Positions 19,072 through 27,276 of a DNA stretch of 42,030 bases are shown one piece after another. The DNA is from Actinomycetota bacterium (GTDB lineage: Bacteria; Actinomycetota; Thermoleophilia; Solirubrobacterales; Solirubrobacteraceae). The position numbers and the translations under genes are program-made. The notes under the pieces are model-generated. The model saw nothing but the letters and a program-made list of their open reading frames with translations. It did not search any database and had not been told where the DNA came from. Every line of letters starts with the position of its first letter. Position 1 is the first letter of the stretch. Where the stretch lies: positions 1-42,030 of the forward strand of contig VAYS01000028.1 of the NCBI GenBank assembly GCA_005883215.1, in the 5' to 3' direction.

Positions 19072-21420
19072 CTAGACGCCCACTTCGCTGGGCGCCGTTG
19101 GCTCTGACCCGGAGGGAACGCCCGCCGGAGGCGCCTCCTCCTCCGGGAGCTCGCGCCGGGCCAGCCGGGAGGGCCACCAGTTGCGCCGTCCGACGAGCAG
19201 GACCGTCGAGGGAATCAGCAGGGTGCGGACGAAGAAGGTGTCGAGCAGCACGCCGGCCGCCAGGCCCAGCCCGAGCTGTTGGCTCTGGCTGTCGCCGGTG
19301 GCGGTGAGCACGGCGAACGTCCCCGCCAGCACCAGGCCGGCAGAGGTCACCGTCCCGCCCGTGGCCACCAGCGCTCGGCGGACCGCGGCGTGCAGGGGCA
19401 GGGTGGCCGCCTCTTCGCGGATGCGCGTCATGACCAGGATGTTGTAGTCCGACCCCAGGGCCATCAGGAACACGAACATCATGAACGGCAGCACGAAGTT
19501 CAGGCCGGCCTCGCCCGCCAGCCCGATGAACACCGCGACGGCCAATCCCAGGCCGGCCAGGTAGGACAGGCCCACGCTGACGATCAGGTAGGCGGGCGCC
19601 ACCAGGCTGCGCAACAGGATCGCCAACAGGATCGCGATCACCAGCAGCACCAACGGAACCAGGCGCTTCAGATCGCGGGTGGAGACCTGGCTGACGTCGT
19701 AGGAGGCAGCCGCCTGGCCGGTCACCCCCTGGTCGACGGCGCCGATCCGGCGGGCCACGCCGGCCACCGTGCGGCGGATCGCCGGCACCGCGTTTAGGGC
19801 GGCGGTGCTGGACGGCTCACCCGCTCGCAGCCGCACGTAGAACTGGACCGTCGCGCCGTCGGGGCTGATGAACGAGGCGGTGGCCCGGTAGACGTAGTAC
19901 ACGGCGCCCGGCAGCCGCCCCGCCAGCGCCCGGGGCTCGCGCAGCGGCAGGCGCTGGGGCGGCCCGAGCTGGCGGTGAAGCGCGACCAGGGCGGCCGGCG
20001 TGAGCGCGCGGCCGTTGGGGTCAAGCGGCCCCAGGGTGCCGGCGAACTGGGGCGCGGCCGCGAGCGCCCGGCCGGCGGTGGCGACCGGACCGGGGTCGCT
20101 CCACACCGGCTTGGGCAGGCGAAAGAGGACGTTGGTTGGGTTGCGGACGATGAGCGGGAAGTGGGCGTCCAGCACCCGTTGACCGGCCGCCGAGTCGCTG
20201 CCCCCGGGAGCAGAGCGCGAGCCGAACCCGGCCGGCTGGTAGGCCAGCAGGCCCAGCGCCAGCGCGACGAACAGCGCCACGCCCACGCCCAAGGTCCGGC
20301 GGGGGCGCTCGATCACGCGGCTGGCCAGCCGGCCCCACGCTCCCCGGTACTCGTGGCCGGGCCGCGGATGGGTGGGCCAGAACGCCACCCGCCCGAAGAT
20401 GGCCAGCAGCGCCGGCAGCAGGGTCAGCCCGGCGATCAGCACCACGGCGATGCCGATCGCCAGCCCCGGTCCCAGGCCCCGGTAGAGCCCGAAGTCGGCC
20501 AGCACCAGGCTGAGCAGGGCGCAGACCACGCAGGCCGCCGAGAAGGAGATCGTCTCGCCCACCCGCGAGAGCGCCCGGGAGACCGCCGCGTGCGGCTCGC
20601 TCCCGGCGGCCAGCTCCTCGCGGACGCGGTAGATGAGAAACAGGCCGTAGTCGGTGCCCGCCCCGAGGACGATCACCGTGAGGAGGATCTGGGTCAGGCT
20701 CGAGACCTCGACCCCCGCCTTGGCCGCCTCCCCGATCAGGGGCCCGGCCACCACCAGCGACAGCCCGGCCGGCAGGAGCGTGATGAGCGGCGCCAGCACG
20801 GCCCGAAAGACCACCAGCAGCAGCGCGATGATGAACAGGATCGCCAGCTGCGAGGTGAGGCTGCGGCTGCGCTTGTCGTGGATGCGGCTGTCGACCGCCT
20901 GGGCGAACGGGCCGGCGAGGTGGACGCTGAGACCGGGCGGGGCCCCCGCCGAGGCGATCGCCCCGCGCATCCGACCAAACAGCGGCTCGGCGCTGTCGAA
21001 GCGCACGTTGGGCCGGAACTCGATCAGCGCCCGGCGGGCCTGCCGGTCCCCGGACAGCCCCTGGTCGCGCACGTCGAGCACCGAGCGGTCATGAGCGATC
21101 GCCGTCTCGGCCCGATCGAAGGCGGCCTGGTCGGCGTCCGACAGCGGCCCGCCGCTGCGCCCGGCCACCAGCAGCGTGGAGAACGCGTTGCGGGCCTGGA
21201 AGGGCTTGGCCAGGTCGGCGGCGCGCAGGATCGGGGTGCCCTTGGGCAGGAAGTCGCTGTTGTTGGCCTTGGTCTCGCTGGAGAGCGAGGGCAGGACCTG
21301 GGGCACCAGGGCGGCCAGCGCCACCCAGATCACGACCAGCGGCCAGCGCAGGCGCACCGACAGCCGCGCCAGGGCGGCAAAGGCCGCGTCGGTGCGGCTG
21401 GTGCCCCCGGGGCCGGGCAT
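19072..21420 (-). CDS. MMPL family RND transporter
   Basis: Large inner-membrane exporter of the MMPL branch of RND transporters, 782 residues from the ATG at 21420. The first membrane helix (LRWPLVVIWVALAALVPQVL) is followed by a big extracytoplasmic domain. A block of helices then contains the proton-path motif GAGTDYGLFLIYRVREE, followed by a second extracytoplasmic domain and a second block with MALGSDYNILVMTRIREE. About 12 helices are expected in two repeats. MMPL proteins export lipids or siderophores in mycobacteria; the substrate here is unknown. An upstream in-frame ATG at 21447 exists, but a TAGGCT box ends 8 bases before 21420 and overlaps the longer version. No lipid-synthesis genes adjoin it. 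Confidence 0.93.
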   Translation of the reverse strand: MPGPGGTSRTDAAFAALARLSVRLRWPLVVIWVALAALVPQVLPSLSSETKANNSDFLPKGTPILRAADLAKPFQARNAFSTLLVAGRSGGPLSDADQAAFDRAETAIAHDRSVLDVRDQGLSGDRQARRALIEFRPNVRFDSAEPLFGRMRGAIASAGAPPGLSVHLAGPFAQAVDSRIHDKRSRSLTSQLAILFIIALLLVVFRAVLAPLITLLPAGLSLVVAGPLIGEAAKAGVEVSSLTQILLTVIVLGAGTDYGLFLIYRVREELAAGSEPHAAVSRALSRVGETISFSAACVVCALLSLVLADFGLYRGLGPGLAIGIAVVLIAGLTLLPALLAIFGRVAFWPTHPRPGHEYRGAWGRLASRVIERPRRTLGVGVALFVALALGLLAYQPAGFGSRSAPGGSDSAAGQRVLDAHFPLIVRNPTNVLFRLPKPVWSDPGPVATAGRALAAAPQFAGTLGPLDPNGRALTPAALVALHRQLGPPQRLPLREPRALAGRLPGAVYYVYRATASFISPDGATVQFYVRLRAGEPSSTAALNAVPAIRRTVAGVARRIGAVDQGVTGQAAASYDVSQVSTRDLKRLVPLVLLVIAILLAILLRSLVAPAYLIVSVGLSYLAGLGLAVAVFIGLAGEAGLNFVLPFMMFVFLMALGSDYNILVMTRIREEAATLPLHAAVRRALVATGGTVTSAGLVLAGTFAVLTATGDSQSQQLGLGLAAGVLLDTFFVRTLLIPSTVLLVGRRNWWPSRLARRELPEEEAPPAGVPSGSEPTAPSEVGV

Positions 21421-21428
21421 CGAGCGCA

Positions 21429-21434
21429 AGCCTA
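21429..21434 (-). promoter_or_regulatory. -10 box TAGGCT, leaderless promoter of the MMPL gene
   Basis: The minus strand reads TAGGCT, 8 bases, then the ATG at 21420. This favours 21420 over the in-frame ATG at 21447. Confidence 0.45.
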
Positions 21435-21513
21435 TGGCCTCGGCCAAGGCGTCGCGACTAAGCTGGCGCCAGGGCGGGTAGGGGGTAGAGTGGTCAAGAG
21501 GGGTGCCGTTCTC

Positions 21514-21542
21514 TTGTATTCGGGCAGGCCATTGCCTAACCT
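21514..21542 (+). promoter_or_regulatory. csrA promoter, TTGTAT-17-TAACCT
   Basis: TTGTAT (21514-21519) and TAACCT (21537-21542) are separated by exactly 17 bases. This is one of the few complete -35/-10 pairs in the window. Transcription would start near 21549, leaving a leader of about 20 bases that contains the GGGAGG ribosome site of csrA. Confidence 0.6.
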
Positions 21543-21569
21543 GGACGGCCGGGCGCGGGAGGTGCCTTC

Positions 21570-21836
21570 ATGCTGGTTCTGACACGCAAGTCCAACCAGA
21601 GCATCATGATCGGGGACGCGATCGAGATATCGGTCCTCTCGGTCATGGGCGAGAAGGTTCGCATCGGCATCCAGGCGCCGCGCGACGTACCCGTGTTCCG
21701 CAAAGAGGTCTACCTGGAGATCCAGCGCGAGAAGCGCGAGGCCGCCGTCGAGGGCGCCGACGGGCAAAAGCCGGACGCCACCGAGGCGGTTCGCGCCGAG
21801 GTGGAGGCCGCGCTGAACAAGCTCGGCGAGAGCTGA
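21570..21836 (+). CDS. csrA: carbon storage regulator CsrA
   Basis: RNA-binding dimer that represses or stabilises messages by binding GGA sites. The first 61 residues are canonical: [16 protein letters not shown] at the start, the strand [15 protein letters not shown] with the RNA-contacting region, and the helix [15 protein letters not shown]-terminal extension of about 25 residues (to 88) is helical and charged. The start is supported by GGGAGG before ATG 21570 and a good promoter. In flagellated Gram-positives CsrA is usually next to fliW; neither fliW nor flagellar genes are in this window. Its stop is 1 base from the stop of the convergent small membrane protein gene. Confidence 0.96.
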   Translation: MLVLTRKSNQSIMIGDAIEISVLSVMGEKVRIGIQAPRDVPVFRKEVYLEIQREKREAAVEGADGQKPDATEAVRAEVEAALNKLGES

Positions 21837-21837
21837 C

Positions 21838-22077
21838 TCAGCCCATCACGACGTAGAGCGTCTTGAACATGACCACGGTGACCAGCACCGCGGTCATGAT
21901 CAAGGTGAGCGTCAGCACTATGAAGCGCACCGCGCCGGAGCGCTCACGGCGGTCATAGGCGCGCTGGCGCGAGCGCCGTTTCGCCGCCCGGCGCAGCGAG
22001 GCGCGCCGGGTGCGATCCAGGTGGGTCTCCTCGACAAAGGCCTGCTCGAGCTCGGCCAGGCTCTGACGCATCCGCAT
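21838..22077 (-). CDS. small basic membrane protein, 79 aa
   Basis: Not recognised by family. It has an N-terminal acidic/polar helix (SLAELEQAFVEETHLDR), a strongly basic stretch (RRASLRRAAKRRSRQRAYDRR) and a single C-terminal membrane helix (FIVLTLTLIMTAVLVTVVMF). By charge, the N-terminus should remain in the cytoplasm. ATG 22077 is preceded by TAGGCT with a 6-base gap. It is convergent with csrA with almost no space between, so the two transcripts probably overlap at their ends. Confidence 0.75.
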   Translation of the reverse strand: MRMRQSLAELEQAFVEETHLDRTRRASLRRAAKRRSRQRAYDRRERSGAVRFIVLTLTLIMTAVLVTVVMFKTLYVVMG

Positions 22078-22083
22078 GGCCCC

Positions 22084-22089
22084 AGCCTA
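22084..22089 (-). promoter_or_regulatory. -10 box TAGGCT, leaderless promoter of the small membrane protein gene
   Basis: The minus strand reads TAGGCT, 6 bases (GGGGCC), then the ATG at 22077. The GGGG in the gap is a weak ribosome-site alternative but lies too close to the ATG. Confidence 0.45.
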
Positions 22090-22126
22090 CTGGACCCGCT
22101 CTACATAACCCGGGGCCCCGGGGCGC

Positions 22127-23074
22127 TTAGGCGACGGCGGCGCGGCCGCCCTGCTCCTGCTCCTCATAGACGCCGATGAATCGCAGGTAGTTCTCGGCGA
22201 TCTGCTCGGCCGCCGCCTCTCGCTCCAGCTCCTCGGCGAGGAAGCCCTTTAGCGCGTCCCACCAGATCGAGCGCCCGATGGCAAAGCCCACGAAGCCCTC
22301 CACCGGGGCGGCCTGCCTAAGCCAGTGATCGACCTTCTCGGTGCTGGCGCCGCGGCCCAGGAGCACGCACACCACCCCGTCGCGGCCTTCGCGCCGGGTG
22401 GTCCGGGCCAGCGTCTCGGCCTCCGGGCGCTCGTCCACGCCCTCGATCTTCCACACGTCGGGCTCGACCCCCTGGTCCTGGAGCTCGATGATGGTGCGGC
22501 GCATGAGCTCGGGGCGAAGCTCGGCGTCGTAGCGGTCGGTGTCGCCCCCCGCCGCCTCGAGCTGGGCGGGCTCGGCGGGCACCAGGAGCTCGAAGAGGAA
22601 CTTGCGGTCGTGCTCGTGCAGCCACTCCGACAGGCGCCGGAGCTTGGCCGCCTGGTCGCGGTTGGCGTCGGCGTCGCCCTCGGGGTTGTAGCGGACCAGG
22701 ACCTTGGAGAAATGCGGGTCAAAGCTCTCGATGTGCTCGCCGAACCGCTCGCCGTACTCGAAGTCGAACATGTCCTGACCCGACTTCTCCACCGGCATGG
22801 CGAGCTTGAGGTCCCGCTGCTTGGCCTGGTGGGGGATGTCCCCCCCGAACTGCTCGTCCACTAGGACGCCGATGGCGTGGGGGTCGACGCCGCCCCGCTC
22901 GACCGCCTTGACCATGCCCTCGAAGATCAGGTGCTTGGCGTCGGAGATCGTCGCCGTCTGCTCGGGCGTGGGGTCACCCTCGATCCCGAACATCTTCTTC
23001 TGAAACGAGCCGCGGTGGTCGAAGGCCAGGATGTAGAGCTTGGCGTCGTAACCCAAGTCCTTGAACGTCTCCAT
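22127..23074 (-). CDS. DUF2090 family TIM-barrel aldolase-like protein
   Basis: A 315-residue protein related to the C-terminal domain found on some IolC (5-dehydro-2-deoxygluconokinase) proteins, a class-I-like aldolase barrel. Recognisable segments are LYILAFDHRGSFQKKMFGI near the N-terminus, VLVDEQFGGDIPHQAK, LKLAMPVEKSGQDMFDFEYG, FLFELLVPAEP, VWKIEGVDER, VCVLLGRGAS and VGFAIGRSIWWDAL. The last has the phosphate-binding look of aldolase barrels. A likely role is cleavage of a phosphorylated keto-sugar, perhaps in inositol or uronate breakdown, but no iol genes are in view. The ATG 23074 has GGGGAG about 9 bases upstream. The 128-base gap to the divergent ligase gene holds the promoters of both. 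Confidence 0.85.
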   Translation of the reverse strand: METFKDLGYDAKLYILAFDHRGSFQKKMFGIEGDPTPEQTATISDAKHLIFEGMVKAVERGGVDPHAIGVLVDEQFGGDIPHQAKQRDLKLAMPVEKSGQDMFDFEYGERFGEHIESFDPHFSKVLVRYNPEGDADANRDQAAKLRRLSEWLHEHDRKFLFELLVPAEPAQLEAAGGDTDRYDAELRPELMRRTIIELQDQGVEPDVWKIEGVDERPEAETLARTTRREGRDGVVCVLLGRGASTEKVDHWLRQAAPVEGFVGFAIGRSIWWDALKGFLAEELEREAAAEQIAENYLRFIGVYEEQEQGGRAAVA

Positions 23075-23187
23075 ACGTCTGTCTCCCCGTCTGGTGGTGG
23101 TAGGGCCGGCCGTCGGGTCGTTGTGGGCCCGGGCGCGGAGCGCCCGACGGCGGTTGGAAGGGACCCAGATTCAACCACTACCCCGAG

Positions 23188-23193
23188 TAGGCT
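23188..23193 (+). promoter_or_regulatory. -10 box TAGGCT before the carboxylate-amine ligase gene
   Basis: TAGGCT is followed by 9 bases and the ATG at 23203. It is the same hexamer as at three minus-strand genes nearby. Confidence 0.45.
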
Positions 23194-23202
23194 GCCGCCG
23201 GG

Positions 23203-24321
23203 ATGGACCACCACTTCCGCCCTCCGAGCTTCACGATCGGGGTCGAAGAGGAGCTGATGATCCTGGACGAGGGCTCGCTGGAGCTCGCCCAGGCGATCGA
23301 GTCGCTACTCGAGGACTCGCCCGCGCAGGAGCTGGCGGGGGAGATCAAGCCCGAGCTGATGGAGTCGGTGCTGGAGATCTGCACCGCGCCCTGCGCTGAC
23401 GTGACCGAGGCCGGCGCGCAGCTGAGGGCGCTGCGGCGCCGGGTGACCGAAACCGCGGCGAGCAAGGGGCTGCGCATCGGCTCGGCCGGCACCCACCCGT
23501 TTGCCATGTGGGAGGACCAGAGGATCGTGGCCCGACCGCGCTATCGCGGGCTCGTCAGCTCGCTGGCGTTCGTGGCTCGCCAGGAGCTTATCTTCGGGAT
23601 GCACGTTCACGTGGGCGTCGACGCCCCCGACACGGCCATCCACGTGGCCAACGGGATGCGCGTGCACATCCCGGTGCTCGTGGCGCTGACGGCGAACTCC
23701 CCCTTCTGGCGGGCGGACGCCACCGGGATGGCGTCCACCCGAATGCCGATCTTTCGCTCGTTTCCCCGCGTGGGCATCCCGCCGACCTACCGCGACTGGG
23801 CCGACTACGAGCGCCGGATCGATTTCATGGTGCGAAGCGGGGTGGTCGAGGACTACACCTACCTGTGGTACGACGTCCGACCCCACCCCAACTTCGGCAC
23901 CGTGGAGGTCCGGACGATGGACTCCCAGACCCGGGTCGAGCACACGATCGCCATCGCCGCTCTGGTCCAGGCCATGGTCAAGGAGCTGGCCGAGCATCAC
24001 CAGGCGGGAAAGCGACTCTCCGAGTACCCCTGGGAGATGCTCGACGAGAACAAATGGCTGGCGGCGCGCCACGGGCTCGACGGCGAGCTGGTGGACCTGC
24101 CCAGCTCGGATCGGGTAGGCGCCCGCCAGCTGGGGGGGCGCTTGCTCGAGCGCATGCGCGAGCATGCCCAGGAGCTCGGCTCCGAGGCCGAGCTCGAGGG
24201 GGTGGCCGACCTGCTCGAGCACGGCACTGGGGCCGACCGTCAGCGGATGGTCTACGACGCCAATCACGACCTGCGCGAGGTCACGAGCGAGGTCGTGGCC
24301 GCCACCGTACCCGCCGACTGA
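23203..24321 (+). CDS. GCS2/YbdK-type carboxylate-amine ligase (glutamate-cysteine ligase-like)
   Basis: ATP-dependent ligase of the GCS2 family, 372 residues, the normal length. Key segments are FTIGVEEELMILD, with the metal-binding glutamates of the family; KPELMESVLEICTAP; GSAGTHPFAMWED; IFGMHVHVGVDAPD; ANSPFWRADATGMASTR; and FGTVEVRTMDSQTRVEH. It could make gamma-glutamylcysteine or another glutamyl-amine conjugate. Actinobacteria generally use mycothiol, so the true substrate is open. The start ATG 23203 is marked by a TAGGCT box rather than a ribosome site. A hairpin lies after the stop (24338-24370). Confidence 0.92.
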   Translation: MDHHFRPPSFTIGVEEELMILDEGSLELAQAIESLLEDSPAQELAGEIKPELMESVLEICTAPCADVTEAGAQLRALRRRVTETAASKGLRIGSAGTHPFAMWEDQRIVARPRYRGLVSSLAFVARQELIFGMHVHVGVDAPDTAIHVANGMRVHIPVLVALTANSPFWRADATGMASTRMPIFRSFPRVGIPPTYRDWADYERRIDFMVRSGVVEDYTYLWYDVRPHPNFGTVEVRTMDSQTRVEHTIAIAALVQAMVKELAEHHQAGKRLSEYPWEMLDENKWLAARHGLDGELVDLPSSDRVGARQLGGRLLERMREHAQELGSEAELEGVADLLEHGTGADRQRMVYDANHDLREVTSEVVAATVPAD

Positions 24322-24337
24322 GGCGCCGATCCGCGTG

Positions 24338-24370
24338 CCCGGCCAGCCCCGAGCGAGTCCTGGGGCCGGG
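24338..24370 (+). terminator. hairpin between ligase and rhomboid-like genes
   Basis: CCCGGCC (24338-24344) pairs with GGCCGGG (24364-24370) across a 19-base loop, just after the ligase stop and before the next promoter. No T-run follows, so this is only a moderate candidate. Confidence 0.35.
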
Positions 24371-24376
24371 CCCGCC

Positions 24377-24382
24377 TAGAAT
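24377..24382 (+). promoter_or_regulatory. -10 box TAGAAT, leaderless promoter of the rhomboid-like gene
   Basis: TAGAAT is followed by 7 bases and the ATG at 24390, without a ribosome site. It is the best match to the consensus -10 among the leaderless-type starts here. Confidence 0.55.
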
Positions 24383-24389
24383 CCTCGGG

Positions 24390-25145
24390 ATGGCTCGGGG
24401 GGCCGAAGTCTTCGTCGTCTGTAAGGAGTGCGGCTCCGAGGTCAGCCCCTACGTGACCGAGTGCCCGTACTGCGGCGCCCGGCTGCGCAAGCGGGCCCCC
24501 AAGCTCGAGCGGGCCGGACGCGCGGCGACCGCCCGCCGGCTGCCCTCGCCCCGGCTCGGGCGCCTGCGCCCGGGGGAGATCCCCGGCGTCCGGCCCGAGG
24601 CCCGTCCCTATGGCACCGCCCTGCTGGTGCTCCTCGGCGCCGGGACCTGGGTGGCGTGGCACAGCGGGGCCTTCTCGCCCTCGGACCTGTGGCTGCACGG
24701 CCCGGTGGGGCGCGATTGGTGGCGGCTCCTGACCACCCAGTTCACCTACATCAGCGGGCTCTACGCCTTCGGCGCGCTGCTGGGCGTCGGCCTGTTCGGC
24801 TGGCTGCTGGAGCGCCGGCACGGGCCGCTGGCGGTGATCTTGCTGTTCCTGTTCTGCGGGACCGGGGGCGCGCTCGCCGAGGTCGCGGTGTCGAGCCAGC
24901 CCGTGGCCCACGGCGCCAACGGGGCGGCGCTCGGCCTGCTCGCCGCCTGGATCGTCCCCGACCTGTTCGCCCGCCGGGCGCGCGACGAGTACGAGGGCGA
25001 CCTGCTGGGGGCCGGGCTCATCGCCGCCGCGCTGCTCGCGCTTCCGCTCGCCCGCCCCGACGAGGCCAGCTGGGTCGCCGGCGTCGTCGGCGCCGCGCTG
25101 GGGCTGCTGGCGGGCGCCACGCTGGCGCGCCTGCACCCCGCCTAG
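24390..25145 (+). CDS. zinc-ribbon rhomboid-like membrane protein, catalytically dead
   Basis: A 251-residue membrane protein. The N-terminus is a short zinc ribbon (C11, C14, C25, C28). After a basic linker the membrane part follows rhomboid order: DWWRLLTTQFTYISGLYAFG, then FGWLLERRHGPLAV. GTGGALAE comes next, and then the segment where active rhomboids have GxSG. Here it reads HGANGAALGLLAAW, so the catalytic serine is Asn177. The partner histidine near the last helix is also absent (AGVVGAALGLLAG). The sequence therefore indicates a pseudoprotease, possibly acting as a membrane chaperone or scaffold. Its stop overlaps the stop of convergent selD by 3-4 bases. Automated pipelines are likely to label it a rhomboid protease. 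Confidence 0.88.
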   Translation: MARGAEVFVVCKECGSEVSPYVTECPYCGARLRKRAPKLERAGRAATARRLPSPRLGRLRPGEIPGVRPEARPYGTALLVLLGAGTWVAWHSGAFSPSDLWLHGPVGRDWWRLLTTQFTYISGLYAFGALLGVGLFGWLLERRHGPLAVILLFLFCGTGGALAEVAVSSQPVAHGANGAALGLLAAWIVPDLFARRARDEYEGDLLGAGLIAAALLALPLARPDEASWVAGVVGAALGLLAGATLARLHPA

Positions 25146-26203
25146 CCGGGCGTCCGACCGCGCTCGGGCTGGATTCCGGGGCCCGGGTCTCCCGCGAGCA
25201 CGTCAATATGACCGGCCTCGCCCGCCACCAGGCGCCCGATCACGGCGCCGCTCGCCTGCGCGGAGCTCTCCGGGGGCACGGCGGCGAGCAGGCCGCCCGA
25301 GGTCATCGCGTCGCACAGCAACCAGCGGCGCGACTCGGGCACCTCCTCATCGAAGCCGGTGAAGGTCTCGGCGTGGGCGCGGTTGCGCCGCGAGCCGCCG
25401 GCGATCGCCTCTTCTCCCTCCAGCAGCTCGGGCACTCCGGCCACGGCTGGGACCGAGTCGGCGAACACCTCGGCGGCCGCCCCGCTGGCGGCGCACAGCT
25501 CGTGCAGATGCCCGAGCAGGCCAAAGCCGGTGACGTCGGTGAGCGCGTGGGCGCCGGCGCGCCGCGCCGCGGCGGCGGCGTCGGCGTTGAGCTCGCTCAT
25601 CACGGCGACGACGCGGTCGGTCAGCCCGTCGGAGCCCAGTCCCCGCTTGAGCGCGGTGGTGGCCGCCCCCGCCCCCACCGGCTTGGACAGGACCAGCGCG
25701 TCGCCGGGCCGCCCCCCCGCGTTGGTCAGCAGCTCGTCGGGGTGCACCAGGCCGGTCACCGCCAGGCCGTACTTGGGCTCGCGGTCATCGATCGAGTGCC
25801 CGCCGATTAGGATCGCCCCCGCGTCGGTCACCGCCTCCTGGCCCCCGCGCAGGATCGCCTCGAGCACCTCACCGCCCAGCTGCTCGAGCGAGAAGGCCAC
25901 GATGTTCATGGCGGTCAGCGGCCGCGCCCCCATGGCATAGACATCCGACAGGGCGTTTGCCGCGGCGATACGCCCGAACTGGAACGGGTCATCGACGATC
26001 GGCGTAAAGAAGTCGAGCGTCTGGACGATCGCCAGATCGTCTGACAGCCGGTACACGCCGGCGTCGTCGGCGGTGGCGGAGCCGACTAGCAGGTTGGGGT
26101 CTGCCGGGGCAGACAGCGCCCCCAGGAGCGGCCCGAGCTGCGCGGCGCCGATCTTGCACCCGCAGCCGGCGCCGTGGGAGAGCGTGGTGAGCGCGACCGG
26201 CAT
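25142..26203 (-). CDS. selD: selenide, water dikinase (selenophosphate synthetase)
   Basis: Makes selenophosphate from selenide and ATP for selenocysteine or selenouridine. The 353-residue length is normal. The catalytic loop is HGAGCGCKI, with C14 and K17 corresponding to E. coli C17 and K20, so this is the cysteine, not the selenocysteine, form. Other blocks are TLDFFTPIVDDPFQFGRIAA, NALSDVYAMGA, LIGGHSIDDREPKYGLAVTG and LTDVTGFGLLGHLHE. selA, selB and a tRNA-Sec gene are not in the window, so the selenium pathway must be completed elsewhere if it is functional. The ATG 26203 is divergent from the gene at 26223, with only 19 bases between the two starts. Confidence 0.97.
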   Translation of the reverse strand: MPVALTTLSHGAGCGCKIGAAQLGPLLGALSAPADPNLLVGSATADDAGVYRLSDDLAIVQTLDFFTPIVDDPFQFGRIAAANALSDVYAMGARPLTAMNIVAFSLEQLGGEVLEAILRGGQEAVTDAGAILIGGHSIDDREPKYGLAVTGLVHPDELLTNAGGRPGDALVLSKPVGAGAATTALKRGLGSDGLTDRVVAVMSELNADAAAAARRAGAHALTDVTGFGLLGHLHELCAASGAAAEVFADSVPAVAGVPELLEGEEAIAGGSRRNRAHAETFTGFDEEVPESRRWLLCDAMTSGGLLAAVPPESSAQASGAVIGRLVAGEAGHIDVLAGDPGPGIQPERGRTPG

Positions 26204-26222
26204 GGTCTAATGATGACCGCCC

Positions 26223-26591
26223 GTGCGCGCCCGTCGCTACAGCGCCGCCGAAGTGGACGCCGCAGTCGAGGCGCTGCAGGCACCCGGGCGCCTCGGCCAC
26301 GCCCAAGAGGTGGTCACCCACGCGGCTCCCGGACTGCAGCGCATCCTCAACGACGCGCTCGCCCAGGGCGGGTGGTTCGACGAGGCCCACCGGGCGCAGA
26401 TCGCCCGCGCGACGGCCGTCGAGGACGACGAAGAGCGTCTGAGGGCAGTGGACACGCTGGTCGCCGAGGAGACCCGGCTGGGCATGCTCGTCGGCGTGAC
26501 GGTCGGCTTCGAGCTGGCCCGCGAGCTGCAAGGCGAGTCCGCGCCCCCCGCATCGCCCGAGGAAACCCCCAACCCCGAGGAGGAGACCTAG
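26223..26591 (+). CDS. uncharacterised small acidic-tailed protein, 122 aa
   Basis: Not recognised. From GTG 26223 it starts MRARRYSAAEVDAAVEALQ, a helix-rich start. It continues with HAAPGLQRILNDALAQGGWF, then DDEERLRAVDTLVAEETRLG, and a hydrophobic helix GMLVGVTVGFELARELQ. The tail is Pro/Glu-rich (SPEETPNPEEET). It appears soluble. It ends 4 bases before the UPF0173 hydrolase gene, and its tail codons supply the GAGGAGGA ribosome site for that gene, so the two are probably co-transcribed. A TAATGA stretch at 26208-26213 may serve as its -10 box. Confidence 0.75.
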   Translation: MRARRYSAAEVDAAVEALQAPGRLGHAQEVVTHAAPGLQRILNDALAQGGWFDEAHRAQIARATAVEDDEERLRAVDTLVAEETRLGMLVGVTVGFELARELQGESAPPASPEETPNPEEET

Positions 26592-26595
26592 TCAA

Positions 26596-27276
26596 ATGGA
26601 CATCCGCTTCCTAGGCCACGCCGCCTTCGAGCTCACCCACGATGGCACGACCGTGCTGGTGGACCCGTTTCTGACCGGCAACCCCAAGGCGGCGGTCGGC
26701 GCCGACGAGGTGAGCGCCGACGTGATCCTGCTCACCCACGGCCACGCCGACCACATCGGCGACACCGTGGCCATCGCCAAGCGCACCGGCGCCGCGGCGG
26801 TGGCGATCGTCGAGCTGGCCAACGAGCTCTCCGAGGAGGGGCTTCAGAACGTCTCGGACCCCAACCTGGGGGGCACGGTGCGCTTTGACTGGGGCTGGGT
26901 CAAGCTCGTCCCCGCCTGGCACACCTCGACCACCCCCAAGGGGACCGTCAACACCCCGGCCGGCCTGATCATCAGCATCGGCGAGAAGACGATCTATCAC
27001 CTCGGCGATACGGCGCTGTTCTCCGACCTGGCGCTGGTGGCCAAGCGCGGTGACCCCATCGACGTCGCGTTGATGTGTATCGGCGGCCACTACACGATGG
27101 ACCGCTTGGACGCGGTCGAGGCGGCCAACCTGATCTCGGCCCGCGAGGTCATCCCCTGTCACTACGACACCTTCCCGCCGATCGAGACCGACGCCCAGGC
27201 GTTCAAGGCCGACGTCGAGGCGGCCACCTCCTCCAAGGTGGTGGTGCTCCAGCCGGGCGAAACCCATTCGCCGTGA
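26596..27276 (+). CDS. UPF0173 metal-dependent hydrolase (metallo-beta-lactamase fold)
   Basis: A 226-residue metallo-beta-lactamase-fold hydrolase of the UPF0173 group. Metal ligands are in THGHADH (H48, H50, D52, H53), with AWHTST further on, IYHLGDTALFSDL supplying the bridging aspartate, and VIPCHYDTFPP the last histidine. The N-terminus MDIRFLGHAAFEL and DPFLTGNP are typical. Substrate unknown. The ATG 26596 is preceded by GAGGAGGA at the end of the previous gene, though the gap is rather long. Its stop overlaps the GTG of the next gene (GTGA), indicating coupled translation. Confidence 0.93.
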   Translation: MDIRFLGHAAFELTHDGTTVLVDPFLTGNPKAAVGADEVSADVILLTHGHADHIGDTVAIAKRTGAAAVAIVELANELSEEGLQNVSDPNLGGTVRFDWGWVKLVPAWHTSTTPKGTVNTPAGLIISIGEKTIYHLGDTALFSDLALVAKRGDPIDVALMCIGGHYTMDRLDAVEAANLISAREVIPCHYDTFPPIETDAQAFKADVEAATSSKVVVLQPGETHSP

